This document shows, in pieces, positions 6,656 through 9,458 of a DNA stretch of 9,458 bases (positions within the stretch are counted from its first letter, which is position 1; the number at the start of each line of letters is the position of its first letter). Where the stretch lies: positions 1 to 9,458 of the forward strand of contig CANDYO010000074.1 in assembly GCA_947424995.1 (NCBI GenBank), given 5' to 3'. Source of the DNA: Rickettsiales bacterium. Its GTDB lineage: Bacteria; Pseudomonadota; Alphaproteobacteria; Rickettsiales; CANDYO01. A program made the translations under genes and the position numbers. The notes under the pieces are model-generated. The model made no database searches. It saw nothing but the letters and a program-made list of their open reading frames with translations, and was not told where the DNA came from.

Positions 6656-6715
6656 TTATTTATGATATTCGATAAATTGATTATGTCTACTTAACTTTTT
6701 TACAACTGTAGAAAA
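6656..6715 (-). pseudogene. Remnant matching the 3' end of the phosphoethanolamine transferase gene
   Basis: Read on the minus strand, this fragment encodes KLSRHNQFIEYHK followed by a stop. The intact transferase at 7548-9137 has ELDGHNQFIKYNK near its C-terminus (residues 507-519), 8 of 13 identical in the same frame. Sixteen bases are identical (6672-6687 and 7594-7609). Similarity fades upstream (roughly 60 percent at the DNA level over the next 30 bases) and no longer coding region is recognisable. The fragment lies just after the methyltransferase and its terminator, as expected if a second transferase copy once followed and decayed. A chance match or a short recombination product cannot be excluded. 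Confidence 0.45.
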
Positions 6716-6766
6716 TGGTGGGCTTATATTACATATCAACAAAAAGAGAGAAAATTGTAATGAACG

Positions 6767-6820
6767 TCTAAAACAATCAAGCTTCACAACGCATATTTAT
6801 TAAGCATGCATTGTAAAGCT
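6767..6820 (-). terminator. Rho-independent terminator after the methyltransferase gene
   Basis: On the minus strand the transcript would pair AGCUUUACAAUGC (6820-6808) with GCGUUGUGAAGCU (6792-6780): a 13-bp stem with two G-U pairs around a 15-base loop. It is followed by TGATTGTTTTAG, a T-rich though interrupted tail. It starts 11 bases after the methyltransferase stop at 6831, where the rluD-transferase-methyltransferase unit should end. Confidence 0.6.
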
Positions 6821-6830
6821 CTGAATACTT

Positions 6831-7547
6831 TTATAACTTAGGAGAATTAGATATTTTCTTTATACGTACCTGATTATTTTTTTCTAACAGTTCGTACATA
6901 GTTACATAAGAATTTAAAAATCCATCAATAGCTGTTTTAGGAATACCTTGAGGTACATTTTGAACTCCCCATTCATAATCATCAAAAAACATCAACCCTC
7001 CAATCTTCAACAATTCCCAAGCGAGAACAGCATCCATTAAAACATCCTTAGCAATGTGAGAAGCATCTATATAAATAAAGTCATATTTTTCTCGCTTACC
7101 AACTCTAACTTCTTGAACAAATTTCATTAACATGTCTGAAGACATACCTCTATACACATTAACTTTATGTTTATTTATATAAGGCTTTAGATTATTGATA
7201 AATCGATTATATAAATTTCCTAAATCAAAATTTTTTGCTGAATTTTTATGTTCCGTAGATCCTTTCCAAGTATCTACCGCATCAACATAACTACCTTTAC
7301 CATTACAATAATTTTCTACTAGATATAAAGTAGCTCTACCTTCATAAGCACCTATTTCTAAGCATCTTTTATTCTCTAATCCATTAAATAAGCTCTTATA
7401 AGCATCCCAATGAGGAATATGCCCACTGAACCAATCACTAGTATATTTTTTTTCTGTTGCATCAGTGACTTGGTCAACTGCATTAACATTAAAACACAGT
7501 AAGAGTAAAGTTACTATCACTGTTATATTAGCTATTTTTTTAAACAT
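6831..7547 (-). CDS. Class I SAM-dependent methyltransferase with Sec signal peptide (Methyltransf_24-like)
   Basis: A 238-residue protein. Residues 1-23 form a typical signal peptide: basic MFKK, hydrophobic core (about 5-19) and an NVNA|VDQ cleavage site obeying the -3/-1 rule. No lipobox is present. The rest is a class I methyltransferase: SAM-binding motif I LEIGAYEGRAT (63-73), motif II VDAVDTW (88-94), RGMSSDML (133-140), YDFIYIDASH (155-164) and GGLMFFDDYEWG (183-194). The motif set and Asp/His residues resemble Methyltransf_24, a family whose members include O-methyltransferases of sugars and small molecules. The substrate is unknown. Export is odd because SAM is made in the cytoplasm; secretion to a SAM-containing host compartment is one possible explanation. 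ATG 7547 immediately follows the stop of the transferase gene (TAAATG) with no clear Shine-Dalgarno, implying translational coupling. A terminator follows at 6820-6767. Confidence 0.88.
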   Translation of the reverse strand: MFKKIANITVIVTLLLLCFNVNAVDQVTDATEKKYTSDWFSGHIPHWDAYKSLFNGLENKRCLEIGAYEGRATLYLVENYCNGKGSYVDAVDTWKGSTEHKNSAKNFDLGNLYNRFINNLKPYINKHKVNVYRGMSSDMLMKFVQEVRVGKREKYDFIYIDASHIAKDVLMDAVLAWELLKIGGLMFFDDYEWGVQNVPQGIPKTAIDGFLNSYVTMYELLEKNNQVRIKKISNSPKL

Positions 7548-9137
7548 TTATTTTTTACCGTTTTTAATTAATAGATTCTGTTTATTGTACTTAATAAATT
7601 GATTATGTCCATCTAACTCTGTTCCATGGATATAAAAAACACCTTCTTTTTGATTAGGGTTATTTATTTTATAGCTCAAAATATTGGCAATTATTTGGCT
7701 CAATTCATAATGAAAAACTGGCTGTTTAAGTTGTTTAATTATGTTAGTATCTCCATTCTGGACATAGGCTAAAAAAGGCACTTCTGCTACTTCTTCTTTT
7801 AATTCAGCATGACCAAAAGCCACTTTGTTAGAGTCTAATACTTCTCCATGATCAGAGGTGAAAAATATATAAGTAGAGCCGGTAAATCTTTGCTTATAAA
7901 ATTGAATCATCTGATAAATTAAAAAATCATTATAGCGCATTGCATTGTCGTAAGTATCTATTCTAAATTGCTGATAATTGTCCTTATCTGGAGTAAAATA
8001 ATTGAATTTTGGATTATAAGCGTAATTTTCTTCGTAAGGAGCATGAGCATTACGCTGATTAATGACGATAAAATTCTGCTTAGCATAATCTAGGTCAGGT
8101 ATTATTTTTAATAGAGCCTCATCTTGATATTGATTAAACAAAAGCGGAGCTTTCTGACGAAATAATTTATAATCAATAAATTCAGCACCAATATTGGTAA
8201 GTAATGAGCCTGACTGCGCTGAGATATAAAAAGTTTTTAAATAATGATCTTTAGCCAGTTTAAATAAATTTGCAGGTTTTTCTTCCAGAGCTTTTAAGTT
8301 ATTTGGCTCATAAATACTATTTAACAATAAAGGTAGCGATACTGGGGTTGAAACACCTCCAGATAAGCCTTTTAAATAAATAAAATTTGGATCATTCTTT
8401 AAAGTAGAAAGCAGTGGATTGGTATCTCGTTTATAACCGAATAATGACATATGGTGATAATTAACACTCTCACCAATAATTAAAATTATATTGATGTAAG
8501 TGTTACTTTTCTCCAAAACCGATTGAATTTGGTAATCTTTATAATGCATCTCTATTACAGGGGAAGGATTTATTAAGTTATACAAGCCATTGGTTAAGGC
8601 ATAAAGACTATTACGTAAGGAGTGATCGGTAGGATCAGGATAATAATTAGCACCATGGTAAGCATTATGGATTCGATAAGGTATAATACTTAGCAATAAC
8701 AATACTGGAATTATGGCTAATTTAAATTTAAACCGTTTATTTTCAAGTTTATTATAAGCAAACCATAGAATCCCATATGGTATTAATACTATTAACGGAA
8801 CTAGATATAAGAAAGTTACCGCTTCTTTTGCCACCAACCATACTTCATCGAACTCTTCAAATAACAAACGAAATTTAGCTGAGGTGATTAAAACTCCATA
8901 ATAGAATAAATTACAAAACTGAATTAATTCTATAAAAATAAAAAATGCTAGCAACGAGAGAACAAATAGACGTGGAGCTATACTTAAAAAAACTGCAAAA
9001 AAACTTATTCCTAGCAGGAATTTACCGCTTAAAACAGCTTGATCATTATCATTAAATAACTGCGCTATAAAATCCGGCGCAATCAAAGCTATGATAGTTA
9101 ATAAGCTTAAGCAGACATTGTTTCTAATTCTTGACAT
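7548..9137 (-). CDS. Phosphoethanolamine transferase (EptA/CptA-type, alkaline phosphatase superfamily)
   Basis: A 529-residue inner-membrane enzyme expected to move phosphoethanolamine from phosphatidylethanolamine to an envelope glycolipid or glycan, typically lipid A or LPS core. About five hydrophobic segments (roughly 8-27, 38-55, 57-76, 107-128, 138-154) precede a periplasmic catalytic domain from about 200, the EptA/MCR architecture. Catalytic residues are in place: IGESVNYHHMSLFGYKRDTNP region with metal ligand E223, nucleophile T264 in STPVSLP (263-269), H365 in HAPY, D429-H430 in TSDHGE, and H443 in FGHAE. The exact acceptor cannot be told from sequence; if the organism lacks LPS the target would be another glycan. 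ATG 9137 lies inside rluD, overlapping by 31 bases, with only a weak ribosome binding site. The stop touches the methyltransferase start. A degenerate copy of its 3' end lies at 6656-6715. Confidence 0.9.
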   Translation of the reverse strand: MSRIRNNVCLSLLTIIALIAPDFIAQLFNDNDQAVLSGKFLLGISFFAVFLSIAPRLFVLSLLAFFIFIELIQFCNLFYYGVLITSAKFRLLFEEFDEVWLVAKEAVTFLYLVPLIVLIPYGILWFAYNKLENKRFKFKLAIIPVLLLLSIIPYRIHNAYHGANYYPDPTDHSLRNSLYALTNGLYNLINPSPVIEMHYKDYQIQSVLEKSNTYINIILIIGESVNYHHMSLFGYKRDTNPLLSTLKNDPNFIYLKGLSGGVSTPVSLPLLLNSIYEPNNLKALEEKPANLFKLAKDHYLKTFYISAQSGSLLTNIGAEFIDYKLFRQKAPLLFNQYQDEALLKIIPDLDYAKQNFIVINQRNAHAPYEENYAYNPKFNYFTPDKDNYQQFRIDTYDNAMRYNDFLIYQMIQFYKQRFTGSTYIFFTSDHGEVLDSNKVAFGHAELKEEVAEVPFLAYVQNGDTNIIKQLKQPVFHYELSQIIANILSYKINNPNQKEGVFYIHGTELDGHNQFIKYNKQNLLIKNGKK

Positions 9138-9458
9138 AATTGCTGCATATCTTGTGGTAAATCAATTTCAAATTCCATTAGTTCATCAGTAATAGGGTGA
9201 ATAAACTCTAATTTATAGGCATGTAAAGCTTGACGCTCGAAAGGACAAATCAAAGCTTTTAATTCTGGAGACATTCTAGTTAAATATTTATTTTGCCCTT
9301 CGTTATAGAGCTGATCTCCAACCACTGGAAAACCTTTGTAATGCAAATGAACTCTAATTTGATGAGTGCGTCCTGTATCTAATTTACATTCAAGTAAACT
9401 AAATTTACCTTTTAGGAAGGTCTGTTTTACAAGATAATGAGTAATCGCTTCTTTACCA
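9107..9458 (-). CDS. rluD: Ribosomal large-subunit pseudouridine synthase RluD, C-terminal part (runs off right edge)
   Basis: The minus-strand frame enters from the right edge (first full codon at 9457) and ends with TAA at 9107-9109, giving 116 C-terminal residues. It shows the RluA-family signature DTGRTHQIRVHLHYKGFP followed by VVGDQLYN, then ERQALHAYKLEFIHP and a LPQDMQQLCQELE tail. The tail and the AITHY start of the fragment fit RluD better than RluC. RluD modifies uridines in helix 69 of 23S rRNA, in the cytoplasm. The HRLD catalytic aspartate and any S4 domain lie outside the window, so activity and subfamily cannot be confirmed. The 31-base overlap with the transferase gene suggests a shared transcript rather than a shared function. 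Confidence 0.88.
   Translation of the reverse strand, partial: GKEAITHYLVKQTFLKGKFSLLECKLDTGRTHQIRVHLHYKGFPVVGDQLYNEGQNKYLTRMSPELKALICPFERQALHAYKLEFIHPITDELMEFEIDLPQDMQQLCQELETMSA

Noticed and set aside
6656..6787. 43-codon minus-strand ORF from GTG 6787 with a hydrophobic stretch
   Set aside because: It starts inside the terminator stem and has no ribosome binding site. Its end is better explained as a remnant of the phosphoethanolamine transferase gene.

Overview
The window comes from a small, AT-rich bacterial genome. Three features point to a host-associated alphaproteobacterium of the Rickettsiales/Holosporales type: an E3 dihydrolipoamide dehydrogenase with the alphaproteobacterial motif set, a malic enzyme fused to a phosphotransacetylase-like domain, and short palindromic intergenic repeats with decayed gene remnants. 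This placement is an inference from gene content and composition; no rRNA or other phylogenetic marker is present.

Layout. (1) 1-763, minus: the 5' part of a gene I do not recognise, running off the left edge. (2) 764-1302 holds no clear intact gene. It contains a candidate 225-bp repeat element with terminal inverted repeats, a hairpin repeat, a decayed lipoprotein gene (minus) and a compact divergent promoter region. (3) 1303-2010, plus: a putative 2-oxoglutarate/Fe(II) oxygenase-like protein, followed directly by a second copy of the hairpin repeat. (4) 2086-6627, minus: maeB, a membrane-anchored DUF3431-type protein and lpd, tightly spaced and probably one transcription unit. (5) 6628-6830: a terminator for the upstream unit, plus a degenerate fragment matching the 3' end of the phosphoethanolamine transferase gene. 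(6) 6831-9458, minus: the 3' part of rluD, overlapping a phosphoethanolamine transferase gene, whose stop codon abuts the start of a SAM-dependent methyltransferase with an N-terminal signal peptide.

How the genes fit together. maeB and lpd are central carbon metabolism: malate to pyruvate, and the E3 subunit of the 2-oxoacid dehydrogenase complexes. Between and beside them are three proteins predicted to act at or beyond the inner membrane: a DUF3431 protein with a signal anchor, a phosphoethanolamine transferase with five membrane segments, and a methyltransferase with a Sec-type signal peptide. The exported methyltransferase is the most unusual gene, because its cosubstrate SAM is normally cytoplasmic. 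The left third looks like an accessory region shaped by repeats and gene decay. I found no CRISPR array, tRNA, rRNA, transposase or recognisable defence system.
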